Assembly: GCA_038380435.1 (NCBI GenBank)
Contig: JAWZYU010000025.1
Span: 30,728,707-30,792,706 of the forward strand
DNA from: Ryuthela nishihirai
Taxonomy: Eukaryota > Arthropoda > Arachnida > Araneae > Heptathelidae
Direction of reading: 5' to 3'
DNA: 64,000 bases
Numbering within the stretch: position 1 is the stretch's first letter; each line of letters begins with the position of its first letter. Under the pieces are notes generated by a model that was given only the letters and a program-made list of their open reading frames with translations, was not told the origin of the DNA and ran no database searches. Positions 1-9,000 of the stretch are shown piece after piece. Position numbers and translations under genes: made by a program.

Positions 1-650
1 AATGACCTAAGCGGAACCGAGCAAGTAAAACTTCCTCCTTGCGATTCTTGCAAAAATATGACTGCCACGGTTTGACAATGGGCTTGACCTCGAATAGCTT
101 ATTTCCGACCTGTTCAGACCAAGATCTGCCACTGTGCCCAGAGCTCAATGGAGAAACACTGCCGGAAGTCTAGGTATGGGACCGGCATTGGAGAGTCGGA
201 CAGAGGCTTGGCAGACTTGGCAGCAGCATCTGCCAAGTCATTGCCCATGATGCCGACATGAGCTGGTACCCAACAGAAGAGAATAGTAGTTGTGGATGCC
301 AGACGATGGAGCTGCTGGTGGATGTTGGAAAGAGAACAGGATGAGGCCGATGCCTCGCGAGATCAAAGCCTGTAATAGCGCGAGTCGGTGTAAAGGGACG
401 ATGACGATAACGCTTAGCTTCTATGTGGTCCAAGACAATGCTGATCGCATGCAACTATGCAGTGAAGATGCAACACTACTGTGGATCTGGTCTACAATGA
501 TTACATCACAGCAGACCATGGATGATCCCACTGATGTGTCGGATTTGGAGCCATCTGTGAAGACAGCCAAGAAGTCCGGGTGCTCAGCACGATGGCTGGC
601 AAAGAGTTGCTGATACACAGTCCGGTATAAGATCTTAGCTAGGAATCAAA
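1..650 (-). mobile_element. LINE fragment, RNase H region
   Basis: Minus-strand reading near 618-421 contains LAVFTDGSKSDTSVG, the first catalytic Asp motif of the RNase H domain found near the C-terminus of many non-LTR retrotransposons. The remaining 420-1 stretch reads on in shifted frames and matches, base for base over long stretches, the sequence at 43600-44200. That shared stretch shows the two belong to one LINE family. The copy is truncated at the window edge and its frame is broken, so it is a dead fragment. Confidence 0.7.
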
Positions 651-869
651 TACTTTAATTCAAACAATTCATAATGATAAATAAAGTAAATTTAACATCT
701 GCGTTTCTTTATATATCGTTGAATTGATGGTTGCCTAGCAACTACTCGTGAACACACCAAGGAATAAGAAACCCAGGTTGCTATACTTGTCGACAAGAGA
801 GGGGTTACCATTCGGCGAAATATCGAAAAAAGAAGCAAAACTAATTTTTTTATCAAAACCTTTCATGAA

Positions 870-1042
870 TACAGTCGCTCAAAAAAATACCTGAACACCA
901 TGGTTGATTACAGAATTCAGAGTAAATATCTGGCAACGATTTTTTTAGAAATTAGTGATCTGGCAACCTTCGTGTCACGTGGCAGAATTTTTTCTGAATT
1001 CTGTAATCAACCATAGTGTTCAGATATTTTTGAGCGACTGTA
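870..1042. mobile_element. Palindromic MITE (TACAGTCGCTC family)
   Basis: Begins TACAGTCGCTCAAAAAAATA and ends with its reverse complement, GAGCGACTGTA, giving a near-perfect palindrome with TA at both ends. The size, palindromy and TA ends suggest a non-autonomous Tc1/mariner-type foldback element. This copy has lost part of the right arm near the central CACGTG. Confidence 0.75.
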
Positions 1043-1213
1043 CTATGCCTACAGGCACATTATCTATGTCTTTCTAATATTCTTAGAGATATCTCACTAT
1101 TCCCTCAAAAAATGCAACTCATAATTTGCTGAATTTTTGTTACATATTTTGCTCCTGTATTTTCTATATTTTTCTCTCTTTCACTTCGTTCATAACGTTT
1201 TTTCTCTTCGTAG

Positions 1214-1318
1214 GGTGACGCTATGAAATTGGTGGCTTGTACCAGAGCCAAGACAGTAGCAGAAATCAAGTATTATATTGTACAGAATGCGGCAGAAGGG
1301 CCCTTGGAACACCCAATG
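1214..1318 (+). CDS. DOMON-domain protein, internal exon
   Basis: The exon follows a pyrimidine-rich tract ending TTCGTAG and precedes the donor GTACGT. It is 105 nt, enters and leaves in phase 0, and encodes 35 residues starting GDAMKLVACTRAKTVAEIKY. In DOMON domains of the FRRS1 (ferric-chelate reductase 1-like) group, a Gly-Gly-Asp-Asp-like segment is followed by a V-x-C strand, a short charged turn and an aromatic V/I-x-x-Y/H-Y strand. This exon has that layout. It is in phase with the exons at 5623-5779 and 7311-7483. DOMON is a secreted or extracellular beta-sandwich, sometimes haem or sugar binding. Upstream exons are outside the window. The assignment rests on pattern resemblance and phase agreement, so family membership is an inference. 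Confidence 0.6.
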
Positions 1319-1384
1319 GTACGTTGTGTTCTCTTACAATGCTATAACATGTAAAAAACGTCACGTAGAAACAGTCGCTCAAAA

Positions 1385-1795
1385 AACTATGGCATATAAA
1401 CTGACAGGCTCCTGTCACACCTATGTCATCATCATCATCATCCTCAAGCAGCCATGGGCTACGGAGGTCCAACCAGACCGTGCAATTTAGTTCTCCAAGC
1501 AAGTCTATCCTGAGCTACATCTACTGCATCTGGCCACTGCACACCAATTCTAACAAGGTCCTGTTTGACATTGTCTGCCCACCGCATCCTAGGTCTCCCC
1601 TTGTTTCTGAGGCCTTTAGGCACACTGTTCATAACCCTATTCGCCAATCTATAATTATTCATACGGGCAACATGGCCAAACCAACGGAGTCTCTCTCTGC
1701 ACAATATGCTGCTTAAAGGAGGTTGCAAACTCCTTTGTCTAACCTCATCATACCTATGTAGCAAGCAGTTACTTGAGGAGATATTATTTATTTTT
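1385..1795 (+). mobile_element. SINE-B 3' part, split by a LINE insertion
   Basis: The pieces 1385-1426 (CATATAAACTGACAGGCTCC...) and 1760-1795 (GCAAGCAGTTACTTGAGG...) are consecutive parts of the Ser/Leu-tRNA-like SINE seen whole at 5264-5470. They are separated by the RTE-like fragment at 1427-1751, whose flanks repeat ACCTATGT (1419-1426 and 1752-1759), a target-site duplication. Confidence 0.65.
1427..1751 (-). mobile_element. RTE-like LINE 3' end
   Basis: Minus-strand frame 1764-1459 reads through RERLRWFGHVARM and KGRPRMRWADNVKQDL, the typical C-terminal tail of many LINE polyproteins. It is followed by a (GAT)n tail at 1440-1427, the kind of simple-repeat tail common in RTE-clade elements. 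It is 5'-truncated. A nearly identical copy in the opposite orientation lies at 4556-4917. The element is inserted into a SINE-B with an 8-bp target duplication. Confidence 0.7.
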
Positions 1796-1799
1796 TATT

Positions 1800-2340
1800 A
1801 TGTAAAAACAAGTGACGCTCAGATGTAACACAACCCAACATTTCATTACTCTATCTCCTTGGTTAACTTTCACCTCGATGCATCGCTAGTCCCCTTGGTT
1901 TAATATTGTAAAAATTAGTGATGAGTTTATGCTTTTGTCTATTTAAAATGGCACAAACGACTTCGGGCTTCGATTAATTTAAATTTCAAACATTTCTTGA
2001 AAGTGCGAAAAATAAAAGTAAAATTTTAACATATTTACATTAAAATTCGACCTTTTAATGAGTCTTTAATAATTAAATATAAATATCATCCAGCTTTTGA
2101 CTACTTTTTACAAATTCTCTACGTTTAATAAATGAATGGCTCTTTGCGTTTATGGTGATGTTACCCACAAACTCTCAGTTTCTAAAAGTATTTCTAATAC
2201 TTTTCGATCCAAATCGCATTAATATTTTAATTTTGTCAATAAATGATTATAATTAATAATATAAAAATAAAATAAATGATTGGAGACATTCATTTCTATA
2301 TATATGTCGTGTGATGCGTCAGAGAAATTTTTTCTCCCAA
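1800..2340. other. AT-rich intron sequence, no feature seen
   Basis: Lies in the intron between the DOMON exons at 1214 and 5623. No open frame, tandem array or recognisable element was seen. Confidence 0.5.
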
Positions 2341-2344
2341 TCGG

Positions 2345-4115
2345 GCTCTGACTCAACAATTATACAAATGGTTTGTGCTCGATCTCAACAATCGTGCAAA
2401 TGGATTGTGCTCTGGCTCAACAACTGTACAAATGGTTTGTGCTCGATATCAACAATTGTACAAATGGTTTGTGCTCGATCTCAACAATCGTGCAAATGGA
2501 TTGTGCTCTGGCTCAACAACTGTACAAATGGATTGTGCTCTGGCTGAACAATTGTACAAATGGTTTATGCTCCTTCTCAACAATCGTGCAAATGGATTGT
2601 GCTCTGGCTCAACAATTGTACAAATGGTTTGTGCTCGATCTCAACAATCGTGCAAATGGATTGTGCTCTGGCTCAACAACTGTACAAATGGACTGTGCTC
2701 TGGCTCAACAATTGTACAAATGGTTTATGCTCCTTCTCAACAATTGTACAAATGGTTTGTGCTCGGTCGCAACAATCGTGCAAATGGATTGTGCTCGGTC
2801 TCAACAATCGTGCAAATGAATTGTGCTCTGACTCAACAATTGTACGAATGGTTTGTGCTCTGACTCAACAATTGTACGAATGGTTTGTGCTCGGTCTCAA
2901 CAATCGTGCAAATGGATTGTGCTCTGGCTCAACAACTGTACAAATGGATTGTGCTCTGGCTAAACAATTGTACAAATGGTTTATGCTCGGTCTCAACAAT
3001 CGTGCAAATGGATTGTGCTCTGGCTCAACAATTGTACAAATGGATTGTGCTCGGTCTCAACAATCGTGCAAATGAATTCTGCACTGACTCAACAATTGTA
3101 CGAATGGTTTGTGCTCGGTCTCAACAATCGTGCAAATGGATTGTGCTCTGGCTCAACAACTGTACAAATGGATTGTGCTCTGGCTAAACAATTGTACAAA
3201 TGGTTTGTGCTCGGTCTCAACAATCGTGCAAATGGATTGTGCTCTGGCTCAACAATTGTAGAAATGGTTTGTGCTCGATCTCAACAATCGTGCAAATGGA
3301 TTGTGCTCTGGCTCAACAATTGTACAAATGGGTTGTGCTCGATCTCAACAATCGTGCAAATGGATTGTGCTCTGGCTCAATAATTGTACAAATGGATTGT
3401 GCTCTGACTCCACAATTGTACAAATGGTTTATGCTCGGTCTCAACAATCATGCAAATGGATTGTGCTCTGGCTCAACAATTATACAAATGGTTTGTGCTC
3501 GATCTCAATAATAGTGCAAATGGATTGTGCTCTGGCTCAACAACTGTACAAATGGATTGTGTTCTGGCTAAACAGTTGTACAAATGGATTGTGCTCTGGC
3601 TCAACAACTGTACAAAAGATTTTGTGCTCGGTCTCAACAATCATGCAAATGGATTGTGCTCTGGCTCAACAACTGTACAAATGGATTGTGCTCTGGCTCA
3701 ACAATTGTACAAATAGTTTGTGCCCGATCTCAACAATCGTGCAAATGGATTGTGCTCTGGCTCAACAATCGTACAAATGGATTGTGCTCTGGCTCAACAA
3801 TTGTACAAATGGTTTGTGCTCGATCTCAACAATCGTGCAAATGGATTGTGCTCTGGCTCAACAATTGTACAAATGGTTTGTGCTCGATCTCAACAATCGT
3901 GCAAATGGATTGTGCTCTGGCTCAACAATTGTACAAATGATTTGTGCTCGATCTCAACGATCATGCAAATGGATTGTGCTCTGGCTCAACAATTGTACAA
4001 ATGATTTATGCTCGGTCTCAACAATCGTGCTAATGGATTGTGCTCTGTCTCAACAACTGTACAAATGGATTGTGCTCTGGCTCAACAATTGCAAAAATTG
4101 TTTCTGCTCAGGCGG
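2345..4115. repeat. 32-bp minisatellite, about 55 units
   Basis: The core unit is 32 bp (CAACAATTGTACAAATGG plus TTGTGCTCTGGCT-like bases), with alternating variants carrying AATCGTGC or AATTGTAC. Because 32 is not a multiple of 3, every forward reading frame cycles through all three unit frames. The unit has no stop in any of them, so all forward frames stay open for hundreds of codons. I treat those frames as non-coding. The array lies inside the first visible intron of the DOMON gene. Confidence 0.9.
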
Positions 4116-4119
4116 GCGT

Positions 4120-4555
4120 GGCTCGAATTCATGTCTACAAAAAATTGAACCATGAAGCTGCATTCTGTATCCACTGATAATCTCATCATATGAGATATCT
4201 GGTATATTTCTCAGAACCCAAGATAATGCAAGTTTTGCAATGATGATGTCACTTCAGATTTTTTACTTTGCTGTTCTTCATGTAATGTCGTCTACAAGAC
4301 CGACTTTGCCAATATTTTGACTCATTTATGAAGTAACGTATAAAAAAGTGCGGCATGAGATAAACTGAAGAATAAGGATTGCTGCCGGGACTTTTTGGAA
4401 TCTATGGAGAGAGTGGAGAAATACGCGTATACACTTAAAGACTAAAATTTTGCTGTGAAATAATTTGGTTCTTTCTAGGTTTAGTTACGATAGTGAAATT
4501 TGAACTCTTTGTAAACAACAAAGCAGGAAACTTTATTCCTTTGATTCTAAATGCT
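4120..4555. other. Intron sequence, no feature seen
   Basis: Unique-looking sequence after the 32-bp array and before an RTE-like fragment. No coding or repeat structure was recognised. Confidence 0.5.
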
Positions 4556-4917
4556 ACGCAGTATCTCAGGCATTATGTTGTTCAATTTTGTAAGTAATAT
4601 TGAGGGGTTAGGCAAAGGAGTCGGCAACCTCCTTTGAGCAGCATATTGTGCAGAGAGAGACTCCGTTGGTTTGGCCATGTTGCCCGTATGGATAATTATA
4701 GATTGGCGAATAGGGTTATGAATAGTGTGCCTAAAGGCCTCAGAAAAAGGGGGAGACCTAGGATGCGGTGGGCAGACAATGTCAAACAGGACCTTGTTAG
4801 AATTGGTGTGCAGTGGCCAGATGCAGTAGATGTAGCTCAGGATAGACTTGCTTGGAGAACTAAATTGCGCCATTTAGTTGGACCTCCGTAGCCCATGGCT
4901 GCTTGAGGATGATGATA
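4556..4917 (+). mobile_element. RTE-like LINE 3' end, inverted twin of 1427-1751
   Basis: Frame 4634-4891 gives the same LRWFGHVARM...KRGRPRMRWADNVKQ tail as the minus-strand copy at 1427-1751, with only a few differences, followed by a short GATGATGAT tail. The two copies form inverted arms around the 32-bp minisatellite. Confidence 0.7.
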
Positions 4918-5260
4918 AAGTCATTCATATTTGTCTAATATTGAGTTAATCATTAAGGAAACTTCAAAAAATTTATATTTTTTTAATTAAATAGTTTGAA
5001 ACAATGCTTATTATTTAAGTTTTAATAAATTTCTGAATGAAATTCTTCTGTTGGATTACTGTTGTGAAATATTCCAGCTTCCATAATTCTTTAAATACTG
5101 AACGAATATTGTTGAAAATCGAGATTTAAATAGATTTGATTATGATCTTTAATATATAATTTATCTTCTGTCACATTTTTCCACTAAATACATATTTTAG
5201 AAGTTAATAGAGCTTCGAAGTTAGATTCCCATTGACATAGAAATACTCTGAATAATTTGA
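4918..5260. other. AT-rich intron sequence, no feature seen
   Basis: No recognisable element. A stretch near 5050-5260 (AAATCGAGATTTAAATAG) resembles the sequence around 49300-49400 and 55700, suggesting an unclassified dispersed AT-rich repeat. Confidence 0.4.
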
Positions 5261-5263
5261 AAG

Positions 5264-5470
5264 GGTATTGATGGCCGAGAGGTTAGTGCGCTTGGCTACT
5301 GATCTAAGGGACCTGGGTTCGAGACTCTGGTTAAGGCATGGCTGTATTGTGTCGTTTTTCTGCTGAGGTCCTGCCATCCTCTCAGATCTTCTACTGTGGC
5401 ATATAAACTGACAGGCTCCTGTCAGACCTCTGTGGCAAGCAGCTGCTTGAGTGGGTATTTATTTATTGTA
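5264..5470 (+). mobile_element. SINE-B, tRNA(Ser/Leu)-like
   Basis: The 5' end reads GATGGCCGAGAGGTTAGTGC, an A-box typical of Ser or Leu tRNA. GGGTTCGAG, a B-box, follows about 35 bp later. A 3' body (CATATAAACTGACAGGCTCC) and a TATTTATTTATT tail complete it. Other copies lie at 1385-1795, 23611-23840 and 49195-49300. Confidence 0.75.
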
Positions 5471-5622
5471 TTGTCTTCAAATGTCAAGTTAAAGATGTTT
5501 CTCTGTATATTCCAAATTGTAAGATTTCAACTCTTAATTTCGTTATATGTTCCTGTTTTTCTTGCCAAACTATTGCTTTATAATTCTCCATTTTCTGAAG
5601 AAAAAAACAAATCAAATTTCAG

Positions 5623-5779
5623 CACCTGGAAAACCAGAAGATGGACCTGGATGGAGATCGCATGTGGTGCAGCTTCACCATGCCCCTTGTCACTCAAGGA
5701 GACGAGAATAACGGGTTGGATCTCAGTGCTCCTTTATATCAGGTGTACATGCGAGGCAACACCAACTATACGAAGACGG
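5623..5779 (+). CDS. DOMON-domain protein, internal exon
   Basis: The acceptor ...CAAATTTCAG precedes the exon and the donor GTAAGT follows it. The exon enters in phase 0, matching the exit of 1214-1318, and leaves in phase 1. It encodes 52 residues including DGDRMWCSFTMPL and APLYQVYMRGNTNYT. In DOMON proteins a strand of the form G-x-x-x-C-x-F-x-R/M-P is followed by an aromatic Y-x-L/V-x-x-x-x-G strand, and this exon shows both. A SINE-A copy inserted only about 30 bp downstream of the donor (5812) has left the splice site intact. Confidence 0.65.
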
Positions 5780-5811
5780 GTAAGTTTCTATTTCTGCTCG
5801 CTTTTTATGAC

Positions 5812-6209
5812 TTTGGGTTGGGTTGTTTTACCTCTGAGCGGCACTTTTTTGCACACCATGGGCTAAATGGCCAGGTCACATGGACCCCGAAGGCTCAGAG
5901 AAGGTTGGGGAGGGGACCCACTGGAACAGCTGTTGGGAGACAGATGGTAGCCTCCCGTCAAGGCCATCCAGCGTGTTCTTTAACGTGCACAGGGTATGGC
6001 TCTCCCGCACACGGGGCCACGGCTTAAATTCCCATCCGACGGACGGAGGCCATTCCAAGCCCATCGGTGTCCCCTACTGACCGTGGGCAGGGCGGGGAAT
6101 TTTGCGGAGATAAATCTCAACGCTGACCCAGCTGGGACTCGAACCTGGGAACTACAGATTACGAGCCTGGCGCGCTACCGACTGAGCCACCCCCGCCCCC
6201 GCCCCCTCT
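5812..6209 (-). mobile_element. SINE-A, full length
   Basis: The reverse complement begins GGGGCGGGGGTGGCTCAGTC, an A-box tRNA head. It contains GGTTCGAGTCCCA, a B-box, and ends TAAAACAACCCAACCCA. The 11-bp target duplication CTTTTTATGAC flanks it (5801-5811 and 6210-6220). This is the most abundant element of the window. It sits in the last visible intron of the DOMON gene. Confidence 0.9.
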
Positions 6210-6339
6210 CTTTTTATGACAGTTATTCTAAACGTGCAGCGCATTACTATGCAAGATAGAAGCGATTAATATCTTGCGAAACATTATTTTTACTCACCAC
6301 ACATTGATTGCTGTGGGAGTCATTTAAATTGGGATTCAA

Positions 6340-6556
6340 AACGAAGTGTTCCCCAAAAGATCGCTCTCCGTTAGCAGACCTCTGTGTTAGCAGGGGACAA
6401 TGATGTTAAGGACCTCTCGTTAGCAGGGAACAATGATGGGCTTGGAAAGGCCACCGTTCATTACATGAGACGTTAACCATGGTCCCCGTGTGCGGGAGAT
6501 CCATAACCTGTGCACAGTAAAGTACACTCTGGATGGGCTGGATGGTACGCTACCTG
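6340..6556 (+). mobile_element. SINE-A, diverged 5'-truncated copy
   Basis: GATGGGCTTGGAAAGGCC through CCCCGTGTGCGGGAGATCC corresponds to the middle of SINE-A with many changes. An upstream GTTAGCAG motif repeats two or three times. It ends in a G-run at the next copy. Confidence 0.6.
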
Positions 6557-6943
6557 GGGGGGGGGGTCAGTCAGTAGCGCGCCAGGCTCGTAATCTGTAG
6601 TTCCCAGGTTCGAGTCCCAGCTGGGTCAGCGTTGAGATTTATCTTCGCAAAATTTCCCGCCCTGCCCACGGTCAGTAGGGGACACCGATGGGCTTGGAAA
6701 GGCCGCCGTCCGTCGGATGGGACTTTAAACCGTGGCCACGTGTGCGGGAAATTCATACCCTGTGCACGTTAAAGAACATGCTGGATGGTCTTGACGGGAG
6801 GCTACCATCTGTCTCCCAACAGCTGTTCCAGTGGGTCCCCTCCACCAACCTTCTCTGAGCCTTCGGGGTCCTTGTGATCTGGCCATTTAGCCCATGGTGT
6901 GCAAAAAAGTGCCGCTCAGAGGTAAAACAACCCAACCCAATCA
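6557..6943 (+). mobile_element. SINE-A
   Basis: Runs from a G-rich start and TCAGTCAGTAGCGCGCCAGG (A-box region) through the B-box GGTTCGAGTCCCA to the CAACCCAACCCA tail. The first bases of the tRNA head are replaced by a run of G. Confidence 0.85.
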
Positions 6944-7310
6944 TCCATTCGAATCCCCATCCGAATTAAAACTTTTAAAGCGTTTAAAAGAAGATAAAAG
7001 GAAAACTTCATTTTCTTCGTAAACGAGATTCCCATATGCGCCATGATATGAAATGCGTTCTTCTTCTAGTTTCTGTATATTTTGGAGTTGAGTAGCACTT
7101 GACAATAGCAATCAGTGGTCCTACCACTTACCAAAGTTTGTGAACCACTCTCCTAAAGTGTCTTCTTAAATTCTAGTAAAAACAACACTAACAATTATTA
7201 GTTATAGAATGCGTTTCTTTCATACTGAGGAATTAAATTTATCAGATTCAGTATCCCCTGTATTTTATCATAGTCTCAAGTTAATCTCTTTTGATCTTTT
7301 TCCCCCACAG
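6944..7310. other. Intron end, no feature seen
   Basis: AT-rich intron sequence leading to the pyrimidine tract and acceptor (TTTTTCCCCCACAG) of the last DOMON exon. Confidence 0.5.
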
Positions 7311-7483
7311 CTAATCATCCCCTCCTGCCGTCCAAACTTTTCATGTCCAAGAAAGAACTCTTAGTGGAGAAGATGAGCGTCCAACATCACATGATCCAGA
7401 AGAAATCCAGCGCCACATCCCTCAGCACGACCAGCGTCGTTATGGCTCTGCTAATTTCCCTACTGCTGCCTCCTCTCCTGTGA
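7311..7483 (+). CDS. DOMON-domain protein, last exon with hydrophobic C-terminus
   Basis: The exon starts after CCCCCACAG, completes the split codon from 5779 in phase 1, and ends at TGA 7481-7483. It encodes about 57 residues: NHPLLPSKLFMSKKELLVEK, then a Ser/Thr-rich linker, then VVMALLISLLLPPLL at the very end. A short polar linker followed by a terminal hydrophobic stretch with no cytosolic tail looks like a GPI-attachment signal or a tail anchor. It is also the layout of FRRS1L-type proteins, in which the DOMON domain is not followed by the cytochrome b561 helices of FRRS1. FRRS1L is an AMPA-receptor biogenesis factor in vertebrates. The link to that role is an inference. No clear AATAAA was seen in the next 200 bp. 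Confidence 0.65.
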
Positions 7484-7696
7484 TAAGATTCCCTTGATTC
7501 CTCTACATTGAAAAGCACGCTCTGTCTGATAAAGATCTGTGGCTTGAAATGGAAAAATCACGTAGGAATTCAATACTGAGAATATATCCTTTACTACTGG
7601 ACACTAATGAGCATTTTCAATTTATTTCGCTTTTTTATCAAAGGGTTATCCAAAATTTCTGCTGATTTATGTGGTATAATTTAAATTATTTATTTA

Positions 7697-8260
7697 TTTA
7701 ATGGGTTGTTTTTCTTCTGAGCTTCACTTTTTTTGCACACAATGGGCTAAATGACCAGGTCACAATGACCCTGAGAAGTTTGGGGGAAGAGGACACATTG
7801 GACAGCTGTAAAGAGGTAAAGGGTGCTTCCTGTGAAAACCGTCCAGCGTATTCTTTAACGTGCACAGTGTATGGCTGTGACGTACAGTCGCTCAAAAAAA
7901 TATCCGAATATTATGGTTGATTAAAGAATTCTGAAAAAATATCTGGCAACGATTTTTTTAGAAATTAGTGATCTGGCAACCTTCGTGTCACGTGACGCGA
8001 AGGTTGCCAGATCACTAATATCTGAAAAAATCGTTGCCAGATATTTTTAATGAATTTTGTAATCAACCGTAGCGTTCAGATACTTTTTTGAGCGACTGTA
8101 CAAGCTGAGTGGCTGTCCTTGACGAGAAACCTCCATCTGCCTCGTAACTAGTCGCCCAGTGGATTCACTTCGCTAACCTTCTCTGAGTCTTTGGGATCCT
8201 TGTGACCCGACGATTTAGTTCATGTGCTAAAAAACTGCAACTCAGAACTAAAACAATCAC
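7697..8260. mobile_element. Two SINE-A halves in opposite orientation with a MITE between
   Basis: 7697-7882 is a diverged SINE-A tail-to-middle on the minus strand. 8101-8256 is a diverged middle-to-tail on the plus strand. The palindromic MITE 7883-8100 sits exactly at the junction. The result is a fold-back structure of about 560 bp. Confidence 0.6.
7883..8100. mobile_element. Palindromic MITE, near full length
   Basis: Starts TACAGTCGCTC and ends GAGCGACTGTA. The arms meet at a central CACGTGACGCG segment. It is 218 bp. Confidence 0.85.
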
Positions 8261-8447
8261 AACGGGAATCATTGTAAAGACGGAAGAACATAAACTTCAA
8301 CAAGAGAATAATGACATGCAAAATCCAAATCTATACTCATTCCTAATGATTCGAATCAGATCCAATTCTCCGTGAGTTAATGAGCTGCAAATTCTACTCA
8401 TTGAATATTTCTTCACTTATTAGTTCTACCAAAAAAATGGTTGGCAG

Positions 8448-8668
8448 TACAGTCGCTCAAAAAAATATCCAAACACTATAGCTGATTACAGAATTGAGAA
8501 AAAATATCTGGCAACAATTTTCTTTTTAGAAATTAGTGATCTGACAACCTTCGTGTCACGTGACACGAAGGTTGCCAGATCAATAGTTTTTAAAAAAAAA
8601 TTTTGCCAGATATTTTTTCACAATTCTGTAATCAGCTATAGTGTTCGGATATTTTTTGAGCGACTGTA
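8448..8668. mobile_element. Palindromic MITE, full length
   Basis: 221 bp, TACAGTCGCTC to GAGCGACTGTA, with TGTCACGTGACA at the centre of symmetry. Confidence 0.9.
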
Positions 8669-9000
8669 CAACGAACAAATCATTATTATGGACAAGTGAC
8701 GATAGTACTGAAAATGTTTAATATCAGGGAATATCCAGGTTTCAACTTGAATAAAATATGATTAGAATTTATTTGTACTGGATACAACTGGATAACATTG
8801 TACTGGATAAATTTGTACTGGATAAATTTGAAGTAGGATCTCTTTTCATTAAAATTTTCAATAATTTCACTTTACGTGAAACCATAAGAGCATACAGAAA
8901 AGCTAAAATGTTTTGAAACTAAGTATTTTACGGGGGAAAAACGTATTAAGGTGCATGGAATTGGTTGTGAATAAATGCACGTAGTTACATATCTTGTATG
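8669..9000. other. No gene; short local repeat
   Basis: Only a small local repeat is visible near 8760-8835 (three copies of a TTGTACTGGATA-like motif). Confidence 0.4.

Noticed and set aside
2373..4155. Overlapping forward frames of 100-294 codons with SQQSCKWIVLWLNN repeats
   Set aside because: Stop-free 32-bp minisatellite read in every phase; not a gene.
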